Shown: piece by piece, positions 30,170 to 41,027 of the stretch
Layout of the letters: each line of letters opens with the position of its first letter
Position numbering within the stretch: position 1 is the first letter of the stretch
Assembly (NCBI RefSeq): GCF_902830275.1
Contig: NZ_CADESW010000005.1
Location: 248,001-312,000, forward strand
DNA: 64,000 nucleotides
Direction of reading: 5' to 3'
From: Burkholderia stagnalis
GTDB lineage: Bacteria > Pseudomonadota > Gammaproteobacteria > Burkholderiales > Burkholderiaceae
The notes under the pieces: generated by a model
What the model saw: the letters and a program-made list of their open reading frames with translations, nothing else
What the model was told of the DNA's origin: nothing
Database searches by the model: none
Position numbers and translations under genes: made by a program

Positions 30170-31221
30170 GCGGCGGCGTGGGCCGGCTGCCAGCCGAGTG
30201 CCGGCGCAATCGTTTCGGCGAGCGTGCGCAGTCGCGCCAGCGCATCGTCGAGCGACGTGCTTTCCGACTGCACGACCGGCAGGAAGTAGTCGGCGAACGG
30301 GAACAGCGCCGGGTCGCCGAGCAGGCTGTCGATCACGTCGTCCGGGTGCCCGTAATGGACGTTCAGCAGCCGCACGATCTGCTCGGGATCGGTCACGCCG
30401 GGATGGCCGTTTGCCGCGAGCCACGGGATGTGCCGCACGACGTCGGGCGCGAGGCCTGTGAGCGCGGCGCGCCGGTCGCGCGCGGGAAACACCGCGCGCA
30501 CCACGCCGATCCGCGGCGCCGGCGCGTCGGCGTGCGCGCGTTCGCGCCATGCGTCGAGATACGCGTGGGCAAGCGGCAACTGCACGGTGCGCGGATCGTG
30601 CACGGCGGTACCGAGCAGCAGGCCGTTGCCGTGCCGGGCCGCGAACCGCGCGCCGTCGGCCGACGCGTGCGAATGCCATAGCCGTGCGCGCACCCCCGGC
30701 GCGGCCGGCTGCAGCACGAGCGGCGGAGCGTCGGCGGCGCCGCGCGCGACGGGGTGCCCCGCCAGCGCGTCCTGCAGGCGTTCGAGCGCGCTCGCGAAGC
30801 GCGCCTGGCGCGTGTCGACGTCGAGCCCGAATGCGGCGAACGCGTCGAGATTCGCGCCGCCGCTGCCGAGGCCGAGTTGCAGCCGGCCGCCGGCCAGCGT
30901 ATCGAGCACCGCGGCGTCTTCGGCGAGCCGCAGCGGATCTTCGAGCGACAGCGTGACGATGCCGGTGCCGAGTTCGATGCGACTCGTACGTTGCGCGACG
31001 GCGGCCAGCAGCACGAGCGGCGACGGCAGCCGGCCATATTCCGCGCGGAAATGATGCTGCGCGACGAATCCGCCGTCGAAGCCGAGCTGTTCGGCCGCGA
31101 CGAACAGCGTTTCGAGCTCCGCGTACACGCGGCGCGCGTCGCCGGCGCCGTGCACGTGCGTGAGGAAGCCGAGCTTGAAGGGGCGGCGCTCGGCCGGCGC
31201 GGGAGTAGGCGAATGGGTCAT
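30166..31221 (-). CDS. LLM-class flavin-dependent oxidoreductase
   Basis: This 351-residue protein is a bacterial-luciferase-like monooxygenase. Landmarks are F-K-L-G-F-L-T-H-V-H at the start, G-F-V-A-Q-H-H-F (typical of the LuxA-like subgroup), I-E-L-G-T-G-I-V-T-L, L-A-E-D-A-A-V-L-D, and R-L-Q-L-G-L-G-S-G-G for FMN binding. It is closely similar to the neighbouring gene at 31218-32240, so the two arose by duplication. Both gene ends overlap neighbours by 4 bases (ATGA). The substrate is unknown; context points to an organosulfur compound. Reduced flavin must come from a separate reductase. Confidence 0.85.
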   Translation of the reverse strand: MTHSPTPAPAERRPFKLGFLTHVHGAGDARRVYAELETLFVAAEQLGFDGGFVAQHHFRAEYGRLPSPLVLLAAVAQRTSRIELGTGIVTLSLEDPLRLAEDAAVLDTLAGGRLQLGLGSGGANLDAFAAFGLDVDTRQARFASALERLQDALAGHPVARGAADAPPLVLQPAAPGVRARLWHSHASADGARFAARHGNGLLLGTAVHDPRTVQLPLAHAYLDAWRERAHADAPAPRIGVVRAVFPARDRRAALTGLAPDVVRHIPWLAANGHPGVTDPEQIVRLLNVHYGHPDDVIDSLLGDPALFPFADYFLPVVQSESTSLDDALARLRTLAETIAPALGWQPAHAAA

Positions 31222-32240
31222 GTCGGGATCGGAGCGGAGGTGAGCGGAACGGCGTCGGTGCAGCCCGCGGCCGGCGTCCAGCCGAGCGCCGGCGCGATCG
31301 CGCCGGCGATGGCTTCGAGCCGCCGCAGCGCGTCGCGATGCGAGGTGCCCGCGGTCTGCACCTGCACGACCAGGTCGGTCGCGCCGGCGAACGCGGGATC
31401 GCCATGCAACGCGGCGACGATGTCGCCGGGCGTGCCGCGCAGCACGCCGAAACGATCGAGCAGCGCGGGGATATCGGCCTGCGCGGGCGCCGGTTCGCCG
31501 CTGGCCCGGGCGAGCCGCGCGGCGTAATGCAGGATGTCGGGGCCGAGCGCCGCTTCGACGCTCGCCGCATCCGCACCGGGCACAACCGCGCGCACGAGTG
31601 CGACGCGCGGCGCGCCCGGATGCCGCCACGCGCCGCGATAGCGCGCCACGAGCGCGGCTTCGCCGTCCTGCCCGGGGCGCGTGCGCGCGACGATCAGCCC
31701 GTGGCCGTGGTGCGCGACCGCCTCGGCCTGGCCGGTCGCTTGCCAGAGGCGCGCGGCCAAGGCGGGCGCGGGCGGCTGCAGCGTCACCCCCGCAGGGCCG
31801 AGCGGCGCGCCCTCCAGCGCGCGCCGCAGCGTCGCCAGCGCATCGGCCTGCCGCGCCGCGCGCGCGTCGAAATCGCGGCCGAACGCGGCGAACACGTCCG
31901 GCTCGAAGCCGGCGCCGACGCCGAGCTGAAGCCGCCCGTCCGCCAATGCGTCGAGCACGGCCGCATCCTCGGCGACGCGCAGCGCCGATTCGAGCGGCAG
32001 CACGATCACGCCGGTGCCGAGCGCGATGCGCCGCGTGCGGCGCGCGGCGGCGGCCAGCAGCACGAGCGGCGACGGCAGCCGGCCCGTTTCGCTGCCGAAA
32101 TGGTGCTGGGCCACCCACGCGCTGTCGAAGCCGAGCGCTTCCGCGGCCTCGATCAGCGCGAGCGTGTCGTGCAGCACGCGCGGCGACGGTTCGGGCGCAT
32201 AGACGCGCGTCAGCACGCCGAGACGAAACGGGCGCGTCAT
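31218..32240 (-). CDS. LLM-class flavin-dependent oxidoreductase
   Basis: This 340-residue paralogue of the adjacent 30166-31221 product shares F-R-L-G-V-L-T-R-V-Y, S-A-W-V-A-Q-H-H-F-G-S-E, I-A-L-G-T-G-V-I-V-L-P-L-E and the C-terminal A-I-A-P-A-L-G-W. Such paired LLM subunits can be separate enzymes or form a heteromer, as luciferase alpha and beta do. The start at 32240 overlaps the NtaA-type gene upstream as ATGA. The substrate is unknown, and sulfur scavenging is inferred from the operon. Confidence 0.85.
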   Translation of the reverse strand: MTRPFRLGVLTRVYAPEPSPRVLHDTLALIEAAEALGFDSAWVAQHHFGSETGRLPSPLVLLAAAARRTRRIALGTGVIVLPLESALRVAEDAAVLDALADGRLQLGVGAGFEPDVFAAFGRDFDARAARQADALATLRRALEGAPLGPAGVTLQPPAPALAARLWQATGQAEAVAHHGHGLIVARTRPGQDGEAALVARYRGAWRHPGAPRVALVRAVVPGADAASVEAALGPDILHYAARLARASGEPAPAQADIPALLDRFGVLRGTPGDIVAALHGDPAFAGATDLVVQVQTAGTSHRDALRRLEAIAGAIAPALGWTPAAGCTDAVPLTSAPIPT

Positions 32241-33610
32241 GCGGCACCTCCGCCGACCGGCGCGACCGTGTCGCCGCGCAGCGACGACGGGCGCCGGAAG
32301 AAGGGCGGGCGCGGCAGGCCGAGCTGATCGCGCAGCGTCGGGCCTTCGTACTCGGTGCGGAACAGCCCGCGGCGCTGCAGCTCGGGCACGACAAGGTCGA
32401 CGAAATCGTCGAGCCCGCCGGGCGCCCACGCGAATGCGACATTGAATCCGTCCGCGCCGTACGACAGGAACCATTCCTCGAAGTGATCGGCGATGGTTTT
32501 CGGTGTGCCGGTCACGATGCCGGCGCTCGCGAACCGCTCGTAGAGCTGCCGGATCGTCAGGTTCTCGCGGCGCGCGAGATCGACGATCAGCTGCTGCCGG
32601 CTCTTGCTGCGATTGCTGGCCGGCAGCTCGGGCAACGGCCCGTCGAGCGGATAGCCGGACAGGTCGAAGTCGCCCGCGTTGTCGGCGAGCAGGCGCAGCC
32701 CGAGCACGGGGTCGATCAGGTCCTGCAGCGCGCGCAGCTTGTCGCGGGCAGCGGCCTCGGTCTCGCCGACGATCGGCATCACGCCGGGCAGGATCTTCAG
32801 ATGCTCGGGCCGGCGGCCGTAGCGCGCGAGGCGGCTCTTGACGTCCGCATGGAACGCCTGCGCGTCGTCCAGCCGGTGCTGCGCGGTAAAGATCACTTCC
32901 GCGCAGCGTGCCGCGAGCTCGCGCCCCGCTTCCGACGAGCCGGCCTGCACGAGCACCGGATGGCCCTGCGGCGCGCGCGCGACGTTCAGCGGGCCGCGCA
33001 CGCTGAAGTGCGGCCCGTGATGGTCGAGCACGTGCAGCTTGCGGTGATCGAAATGCAGGCCGGCCGCCTTGTCCTCGATGAACGCGTCGTCTTCCCAGCT
33101 GTCCCAGAGCCCCGCGACGACGCGCTGGAACTCGTCGGCGCGCGCATAGCGATCGGCGTGCGCGAGATGCGGCGCCGCGCCGAAGTTCGCCGCTTCGTCG
33201 GGCACGACCGACGTGACGAGGTTCCAGCCCGCGCGGCCGCCGCTCAGGTGATCGAGCGACGCGAACTTGCGCGCGATGTGGTACGGCGCGTTGTAGGTGG
33301 TCGTCGCGGTCGCGATCAGGCCGATGTGGCGCGTGACGGCCGCCAGCGCGGCGAGCAGCGTGAGCGGCTCGAAGGTGTCGGCGCGCGCGCTGCGGCGCAG
33401 CGAGTCGACGTGGCTGCCCTGCGTCGCGACCACGTCCGCGACGAACAGCGCGTCGAGCTTGCCGCGCTCGGCGGTCTGCGCCATCCGGCGGAAATGCGCG
33501 AAGTCGCGGTTCCCGTTCGGCTGCGCGAGCGGATGGCGCCAGCCGACGACGTGGCTGCCGGTGCCGTTCAGCATCGCGTTGAGTTTCATGGTGTCGGTGC
33601 GGCGTGCCAT
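32237..33610 (-). CDS. NtaA/DmoA/SfnG-family FMN-dependent monooxygenase
   Basis: This 457-residue protein belongs to the long LLM subfamily that includes nitrilotriacetate (NtaA), dimethyl sulfide (DmoA) and dibenzothiophene (DszA) monooxygenases. Visible features are the histidine-containing N terminus (G-S-H-V-V-G-W-R-H-P), T-A-T-T-T-Y-N-A-P-Y-H-I-A-R-K, S-G-G-R-A-G-W-N-L-V-T-S, and Q-A-G-S-S-E-A-G for the flavin phosphate. ATG 33610 is preceded by GAGGAGG on the minus strand, so I prefer it to the in-frame ATG 33589. It follows the TonB receptor gene by 13 bases and starts the LLM chain. Confidence 0.88.
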   Translation of the reverse strand: MARRTDTMKLNAMLNGTGSHVVGWRHPLAQPNGNRDFAHFRRMAQTAERGKLDALFVADVVATQGSHVDSLRRSARADTFEPLTLLAALAAVTRHIGLIATATTTYNAPYHIARKFASLDHLSGGRAGWNLVTSVVPDEAANFGAAPHLAHADRYARADEFQRVVAGLWDSWEDDAFIEDKAAGLHFDHRKLHVLDHHGPHFSVRGPLNVARAPQGHPVLVQAGSSEAGRELAARCAEVIFTAQHRLDDAQAFHADVKSRLARYGRRPEHLKILPGVMPIVGETEAAARDKLRALQDLIDPVLGLRLLADNAGDFDLSGYPLDGPLPELPASNRSKSRQQLIVDLARRENLTIRQLYERFASAGIVTGTPKTIADHFEEWFLSYGADGFNVAFAWAPGGLDDFVDLVVPELQRRGLFRTEYEGPTLRDQLGLPRPPFFRRPSSLRGDTVAPVGGGAA

Positions 33611-33623
33611 CGGGCGGGCCTCC

Positions 33624-35933
<2,310 letters not shown>

Positions 35934-36036
35934 CCGTAGATCCCCAAGTCGTTGCGCGTGTTGTGCGTGTGGTCCGGCGCGGCGTCGCGCTTCCGGCCGA
36001 TGGCGCCGCGAATCGGCGGCGCGTGGACAGGCGGAT

Positions 36037-36052
36037 CGCAACAGGCGTGCCA
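36037..36052 (-). promoter_or_regulatory. Sigma-54 promoter for the TonB-receptor/monooxygenase operon
   Basis: Read on the minus strand, TGGCACG-cctg-TTGCG matches the -24/-12 consensus TGGCACG-N4-TTGC(A/T) at every position but the last. It lies 104 bases upstream of the receptor start at 35933 and faces it. Transcription should begin near 36025. Confidence 0.85.
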
Positions 36053-36139
36053 ATGTGCGCACGGACGCGCCGCGTATGGGTTTGTCGACGAAAGGGCCGG
36101 CCGTTCGCCCGAGCGGACGGGCGCGCATTCCGGTCGTTT

Positions 36140-36155
36140 TGCTGGAAATGCAGCA
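36140..36155. promoter_or_regulatory. Upstream activator site 1 (TGCTG-n6-CAGCA dyad)
   Basis: TGCTGGAAATGCAGCA, a 16-bp dyad, is one of three related copies between two divergent sigma-54 promoters. It lies about 88 bases behind the minus promoter and 103 behind the plus promoter, a normal enhancer distance. The likely ligand is the SfnR-like activator. Confidence 0.65.
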
Positions 36156-36178
36156 GCGCCGCCGCGCCGCGCGCGGCG

Positions 36179-36194
36179 TGCTGCATTTGCGCCA
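36179..36194. promoter_or_regulatory. Upstream activator site 2 (inverted copy)
   Basis: Its complement reads TGGCGCAAATGCAGCA, sharing AAATGCAGCA with site 1 in the opposite orientation. It is less symmetric than the other two sites. Confidence 0.5.
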
Positions 36195-36197
36195 TCT

Positions 36198-36213
36198 CGC
36201 TGGAAATCCAGCG
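36198..36213. promoter_or_regulatory. Upstream activator site 3 (CGCTGG-AAAT-CCAGCG)
   Basis: This is the most symmetric copy: six perfect base pairs on each side of AAAT, sharing GCTGGAAAT with site 1. It sits 45 bases before the -24 element of the plus-strand sigma-54 promoter. Confidence 0.65.
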
Positions 36214-36257
36214 CGCCGCGCGTGGCGTCTCGGCCGCGCAGGCCGACAGGACGGCAA

Positions 36258-36273
36258 TGGCACGGTGCTTGCT
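36258..36273 (+). promoter_or_regulatory. Sigma-54 promoter for the sfnB/ABC-transporter operon
   Basis: TGGCACG-gtgc-TTGCT is a perfect match to the sigma-54 consensus. Transcription should start near 36285, about 25 bases before the ATG at 36310. The whole 376-base gap 35934-36309 is accounted for by this promoter, the opposing one and the three activator sites. Confidence 0.9.
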
Positions 36274-36309
36274 CTGGACGGAGGCCTTGCTCCGATCTCG
36301 AGGATTTCC

Positions 36310-37551
36310 ATGAACGCTTTCACGTCCGCCGACACGCCGGCCCGCGCGTCGCTCCCGCTTTCTTCCCGCCCGCCCGCGAGCCGCATCGCCGACGACGCGC
36401 ATGCGCTCGAAACCGCGTGCCGTCTCGCCGACGAGCTGTCGCGCGACGCGGCGCTGCGCGATCGCGAGCGGCGGCTGCCGTTCGCGGAGCTCGACCTGTT
36501 CTCGGGCAGCGGCCTGTGGGGGATCACCGTGCCGCGCGCGTTCGGCGGCGCGGACGTGTCGCTGGCGACGCTCGGCGAGGTCGTGCGCACCATCGCGCAG
36601 GCGGACCCGTCGATCGGCCAGTTGCCGAAGAACCATTTTCACGCGCTCGACGTGATCCGGCTGACGGGCGACGACGCGCAGCGCCGCAAGTTCTTCGGCC
36701 TCGCGCTCGACGGCGCGCGGATCGGCCATGCGGCGTCCGAGCGCGGCACGAAGAATGCGCTGGAGATCGCGACGCGGCTCACGCGCCGTGGCGGGCGGCT
36801 CGTGCTCGACGGCCAGAAGTTCTATTCGACGGGCGCGCTGTTCGCCGACTGGATCGCGGTGCTCGCGCTCGACGACGACGGCCGCTACGTGCAGGCGCTC
36901 GTCGAGCGCGACCGGCAGGGGCTCGAGATCACCGACGACTGGAGCGGCTTCGGGCAGCGCACGACGGCGAGCGGCACGCTGACGCTGTCGGGCGTCGAGG
37001 TCGACGCGCAGGACGTGGTATCGATCCAGGCCGCGTTCGAGCGGCCGACGCTCGCGGGCCCCGTGTCGCAGTACCTGCACGCGAACATCGACGTCGGCAT
37101 CGCGCGCGCGGCGCTGGCCGACACGATCGACTTCGTGCGCACGCGCAGCCGGCCGTGGGCCGACAGCGGCATCGCGCGCGCGTCCGACGATCCGTACGTG
37201 ATCCGCGACGTTGCGGACGTGCAGATCCGCCTGCTCGCGACGGAAGCGCTGCTCGACCGCGCGGCCGCGGCGCTCGGCGCGCTGCCGGCCGAACTCGACG
37301 ACGCGCAGGTCGCGCAGGCGTCGGTGCAGGTCGCGGCCGCGAAAGTGCTGAGCACCGAGCTCGCGATCCTCGCGACCAACAAGCTGTTCGAGCTGTCGGG
37401 CACGCGCTCGGTGCTGAGCGAGTACAACCTCGACCGCCACTGGCGCAACGCGCGCACCCACACGCTGCACGACCCGGTGCGCTGGAAATACCACGCGATC
37501 GGCAACTACCTGCTCAACCAGGTCAACCCGCCGCGCCACGGCTACCTGTGA
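36310..37551 (+). CDS. sfnB: SfnB-family acyl-CoA-dehydrogenase-like sulfur acquisition oxidoreductase
   Basis: This 413-residue flavoprotein has the acyl-CoA dehydrogenase fold: an N-terminal helical domain, then G-L-W-G-I-T-V-P-R-A-F-G-G-A, a middle beta domain with G-Q-K-F-Y-S-T-G-A-L-F-A-D, and a C-terminal helical bundle ending N-L-D-R-H-W-R-N-A-R-T-H-T-L-H-D-P. This is the SfnB/DszC-like branch (FMN or FAD monooxygenases on sulfur compounds) rather than true beta-oxidation enzymes. It stands first behind the sigma-54 promoter and its stop shares a base with the next ATG. A close relative lies at 50873-52090. The substrate is not known. Confidence 0.88.
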   Translation: MNAFTSADTPARASLPLSSRPPASRIADDAHALETACRLADELSRDAALRDRERRLPFAELDLFSGSGLWGITVPRAFGGADVSLATLGEVVRTIAQADPSIGQLPKNHFHALDVIRLTGDDAQRRKFFGLALDGARIGHAASERGTKNALEIATRLTRRGGRLVLDGQKFYSTGALFADWIAVLALDDDGRYVQALVERDRQGLEITDDWSGFGQRTTASGTLTLSGVEVDAQDVVSIQAAFERPTLAGPVSQYLHANIDVGIARAALADTIDFVRTRSRPWADSGIARASDDPYVIRDVADVQIRLLATEALLDRAAAALGALPAELDDAQVAQASVQVAAAKVLSTELAILATNKLFELSGTRSVLSEYNLDRHWRNARTHTLHDPVRWKYHAIGNYLLNQVNPPRHGYL

Positions 37552-39179
37552 TGAACGACACGCTCTCGAATCCGTCGCCGTTCGCGCCGCGGGATCCCGC
37601 GCGGCGCCGTTATCTGCTCGCGTCCGCATGGGCCGCGGCCGGGCTCGGCGGCGCCGCCCGCGCGTTCGCGGCGGATCCTGCCGCGGCGCCGGTGCGCGGC
37701 GGCACGCTGTCGCTGTTCGCGCAGCCCGAACCGCCGTCGCTGGTCAACGCGCTGACGCCGCACGTCGCGTCGCAATACGTCGGCGGCAAGATCTTCCAGG
37801 GCTTGCTCGTGTTCGACCCGCAACTCAAGCCGGTGCCGGTGCTCGCGCGCAGCTGGCGCGCGTCGGCCGACGGGCTGACCTACACGTTCGACCTGCAGCC
37901 GGGCGTGCGCTGGCACGACGGGCAGCCGTTCGGCGCGCAGGACGTGGTCGTCACGCTGAAGGAGATCGCGCCGCAGGCGCTGCCGCGCACGAAGGTGACG
38001 TTCGACAAGTACGTCGCGTCGATCGACGCGAGCGGCCCGCTGCAGGTGACGATCCGCCTGAAGAAGCCGTACGCGGGGCTCGTCAGCCTGCTCGGCAGCG
38101 GCTTGCTGCCGATCCTGCCGGCTCATCTGTACCAGGGCAAGGACCCGCGCAGCAACCCGGCGAACCAGCATCCGGTCGGCACCGGGCCATTCGTGTTCCG
38201 CGAATGGAAACGCGGCGCGGCGATCCGCCTCGCGCGCAATCCGGATTACTGGAAGAAGGGGCTGCCGTATCTCGACGGGATCGTGTTCAACGTCGTGCCC
38301 GACGCGGCGGCGCGCGCGATCGCGTTCGAACGCGGGCAGATCCACGCGCTGCGCGCGGGCGACGCCGACTATGCGGACCTAGCGCGGCTCGCGAAGCTGC
38401 CGGACGTCGCGCTCACGACGCAGGGCTGGGAGCTGTTCACGGGGATGGCCTTTCTCGAGCTGAACCAGCGCAAGCCGCCGTTCGACAACGTGCTCGTGCG
38501 GCAGGCGGTGCTGCATGCGCTCGATCGCCAGTTCATCGTCGACCGGATTTTCTTCGGCTACGGGAAAGTCGCGAACGGGCCGTTCGTGTCGTCGTCGCCG
38601 TTCTACGATCCGAACGTGCCGCGCTTTGCGTACGACCCGCAACGGGCACGCACGCTGATCCGCCAGTCGGGCGTCGACGTCGGCCGGTTTCCGCTCGTGC
38701 TGCTCAACGGCGAGAAGGGCGGCGCGTGGGAACGCGTCGCGGAATACACGCAGCAGGCGCTCGGCCAGGCCGGCTTCCGGCTGCGCGTGCAGACGACCGA
38801 CGCGGCCGGCTGGTATGCGCGCGTCGCGAACTGGGATTTCGACCTGAGCTACAACTTCCTGTTCCAGAACGCGGACCCCGATTTCGGCGTCGCGCCGCTG
38901 TACCGGATCGACGGCATCTCGAAGGGCTCGCCGTTCGGCAACGTCGAGGGCTATCGCAACCCGAAGGCCGATGCGCTGTGGGACGCGGCCGCGCAGGCGA
39001 CCGACCCGGCCGCGCGCCGCGCGCACTATGCGCAGATCCAGGCCACGCTCGCGAACGACGCGGCGATCGCGAACATCTTCGAGATGGTCAACCCGACGAT
39101 CTATCGGCGCAATGTCCACAACCTGCTGCGCACGGCCACCAGCGTGAACGACAGCCTCGAGGACACATGGATCGGATGA
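37551..39179 (+). CDS. Peptide/opine-type ABC transporter substrate-binding protein (SBP_bac_5)
   Basis: This 542-residue periplasmic binding protein belongs to the DppA/OppA/NikA family. The N terminus contains R-R-R-Y-L-L-A-S followed by a hydrophobic stretch and A-R-A-F-A-A, a twin-arginine-like signal. Family landmarks are P-V-L-A-R-S-W-R-A-S-A-D-G-L-T-Y-T-F, G-V-R-W-H-D-G-Q-P-F and P-V-G-T-G-P-F-V-F-R-E-W. The start overlaps the sfnB stop by one base and the permease genes follow. In this operon the ligand is more likely a sulfur-containing compound than a common peptide; that is inference. Confidence 0.9.
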   Translation: MNDTLSNPSPFAPRDPARRRYLLASAWAAAGLGGAARAFAADPAAAPVRGGTLSLFAQPEPPSLVNALTPHVASQYVGGKIFQGLLVFDPQLKPVPVLARSWRASADGLTYTFDLQPGVRWHDGQPFGAQDVVVTLKEIAPQALPRTKVTFDKYVASIDASGPLQVTIRLKKPYAGLVSLLGSGLLPILPAHLYQGKDPRSNPANQHPVGTGPFVFREWKRGAAIRLARNPDYWKKGLPYLDGIVFNVVPDAAARAIAFERGQIHALRAGDADYADLARLAKLPDVALTTQGWELFTGMAFLELNQRKPPFDNVLVRQAVLHALDRQFIVDRIFFGYGKVANGPFVSSSPFYDPNVPRFAYDPQRARTLIRQSGVDVGRFPLVLLNGEKGGAWERVAEYTQQALGQAGFRLRVQTTDAAGWYARVANWDFDLSYNFLFQNADPDFGVAPLYRIDGISKGSPFGNVEGYRNPKADALWDAAAQATDPAARRAHYAQIQATLANDAAIANIFEMVNPTIYRRNVHNLLRTATSVNDSLEDTWIG

Positions 39180-39183
39180 CGCG

Positions 39184-40185
39184 ATGAACGCCGCGCTGCG
39201 CTTGACGTCGACGGTACTCCGGGGCCTTGCGGTCGTGCTCGGCGTGCTGGTCGTGAACTTCTTCCTGGTCCGGCTCGCGCCCGGCGATCCCGCGCTCATG
39301 CTCGCCGGCGACGCGGGCACGGGCGACGCCGCCTATGTCGAGCGGCTGCGCGCGCAGCTCGGGCTCGGCCGGCCGCTCGTCGAGCAGTTCGCGCGGTATC
39401 TGCGCGATCTCGCGCACGCCGATTTCGGTTTCTCGTACCGCAACCAGCTGCCCGTGCTGCAGCTCGTCGCCGAGCGCCTGCCCGCGACGCTGCTGCTGAT
39501 GGCGGCCGCGTTCGCGGTGTCGGTCGTCACCGGCGTGACGGCGGGCGCCGTGGCCGCCTGGGGCGAGTCGCGCGGCGGCGCGTGGGCGCGCGGCGTGGCG
39601 CGCACGATCGGCGCGCTGGCGGTGATCGTCTACGCGACGCCGCTGTTCTGGCTGTCGCTGGTGAGCGTGATCGCGTTCTCGGTCGTGCTCGGCTGGCTGC
39701 CGTCGTTCGGCATGGAGAGCGTCGGCGCCGGCTATGCGGGGTGGCGGCACGCACTCGACGTGGCCGCGCACCTGATCCTGCCGGCCACCACGCTCGGGCT
39801 CGTCTACGGCGCGATCTACGTGCAGCTCACGCGCGCGGCGATGCTGGAGGTGATCGAACGCGACTTCGTGCGAACCGCGCGCGCGAAGGGCGCGGCCGAG
39901 CCGCGCGTGATGATTCGCCACGTGCTGCGCAATGCGCTGCTGCCGGTCGTCACGCTCGGCGGGCTCCAGCTCGGGCAGCTCGCGGGCGGCGCGCTCGTCA
40001 CCGAGATCGTGTTCGCATGGCCGGGGCTCGGCGGGCTGATGTACGACGCGCTGCTGCAGCGCGACTATCCGGTGCTGCTCGGGCTGCTGGCCGTCGTCGC
40101 GGCGCTGGTGGTCGTGTTCAACGCGCTGACGGACGCGCTGTACGGGCTCGTCGATCCGCGCGTCGGCGTGCGGGAGGGGCGATGA
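39184..40185 (+). CDS. ABC transporter permease, DppB type
   Basis: This 333-residue inner-membrane permease has about six membrane segments. It has the DppB layout: a first helix (V-L-G-V-L-V-V-N-F-F-L-V-R), a periplasmic loop with P-G-D-P-A, and the cytoplasmic EAA loop (V-R-T-A-R-A-K-G-A-A-E-P) that contacts the ATPase. It starts 4 bases after the binding-protein gene and overlaps the next gene as ATGA. Confidence 0.92.
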   Translation: MNAALRLTSTVLRGLAVVLGVLVVNFFLVRLAPGDPALMLAGDAGTGDAAYVERLRAQLGLGRPLVEQFARYLRDLAHADFGFSYRNQLPVLQLVAERLPATLLLMAAAFAVSVVTGVTAGAVAAWGESRGGAWARGVARTIGALAVIVYATPLFWLSLVSVIAFSVVLGWLPSFGMESVGAGYAGWRHALDVAAHLILPATTLGLVYGAIYVQLTRAAMLEVIERDFVRTARAKGAAEPRVMIRHVLRNALLPVVTLGGLQLGQLAGGALVTEIVFAWPGLGGLMYDALLQRDYPVLLGLLAVVAALVVVFNALTDALYGLVDPRVGVREGR

Positions 40186-41027
40186 CGGGCCGCTTCCTGC
40201 GCCGTTTCACCCGCGCGCCGGGCGCGCTGGCCGGCACGCTGTTTCTCGGCGTCGCCGCGCTCGTCGCGCTGAGTGCGCCGCTGTGGCTGCCGTCGCCGTG
40301 GCGCATGGCCGGCGAGCCGATGCTGCGGCCGCTGCTGCACGCCGGCCATCCGCTCGGCACCGACATGCTCGGACGCGACGTGCTGGTGGGGCTCCTGTGG
40401 GGCGCGCGCGTGTCGCTGTTCGTCGGGCTGGCGGCGACGCTCGCGACCTTCTTGCTCGGCGCGTCGATCGGCGCGCTGGCCGGCTGGTGCGGCGGCTGGA
40501 TCGACCGGGCGCTGATGGGCGTGACCGCGCTGTTCCAGACGATTCCGCAGTTCGCGGTCGCGGTCACGATCGCGGCCGTGCTCGGCGCGTCGCTCGAATC
40601 GACGGTCGCGGCCATCGCCGCCGCGTCGTGGCCCGCGATCGCGCGGCTCGTGCGCGGCGAATTCATCGGGCTGGCGCGCCGCGAGTTCGTGCTGGCCGCG
40701 CGGCTCGCCGGAGAATCGCCGGCCGCGCTCGTGTGGCGCCAGATCCTGCCGCACGTGTGGCCGCCGCTTGCGGTGCTGGCCGCGCTGATGGTCGCGACCG
40801 CGATCCTGACCGAGTCGGCGCTGTCGTTCCTCGGGCTCGGCGATCCGTCGCAGATGAGCTGGGGTTTCATGATCGGCGCGGCGCGCAACGTGATGCGCGA
40901 CGCGTGGTGGCTGAGCATCTGGCCGGGGCTCGCGATCGTCGCGACCGCGCTCGCGGTCAATCGCGTCGGCGAAGGCCTGCGTCATGCGTCGGCCATCGCG
41001 CGAACGAGTACGGAGCGCGCGCGATGA
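40182..41027 (+). CDS. ABC transporter permease, DppC type
   Basis: This 281-residue permease is partner of the DppB-like protein. It shows H-P-L-G-T-D-M-L-G-R-D-V (a DppC signature), five to six helices and an EAA loop (A-A-R-L-A-G-E-S-P). GGGAGGGG precedes the ATG, and both ends overlap neighbours as ATGA, so the importer subunits are probably made in fixed proportion. Confidence 0.92.
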   Translation: MTGRFLRRFTRAPGALAGTLFLGVAALVALSAPLWLPSPWRMAGEPMLRPLLHAGHPLGTDMLGRDVLVGLLWGARVSLFVGLAATLATFLLGASIGALAGWCGGWIDRALMGVTALFQTIPQFAVAVTIAAVLGASLESTVAAIAAASWPAIARLVRGEFIGLARREFVLAARLAGESPAALVWRQILPHVWPPLAVLAALMVATAILTESALSFLGLGDPSQMSWGFMIGAARNVMRDAWWLSIWPGLAIVATALAVNRVGEGLRHASAIARTSTERAR

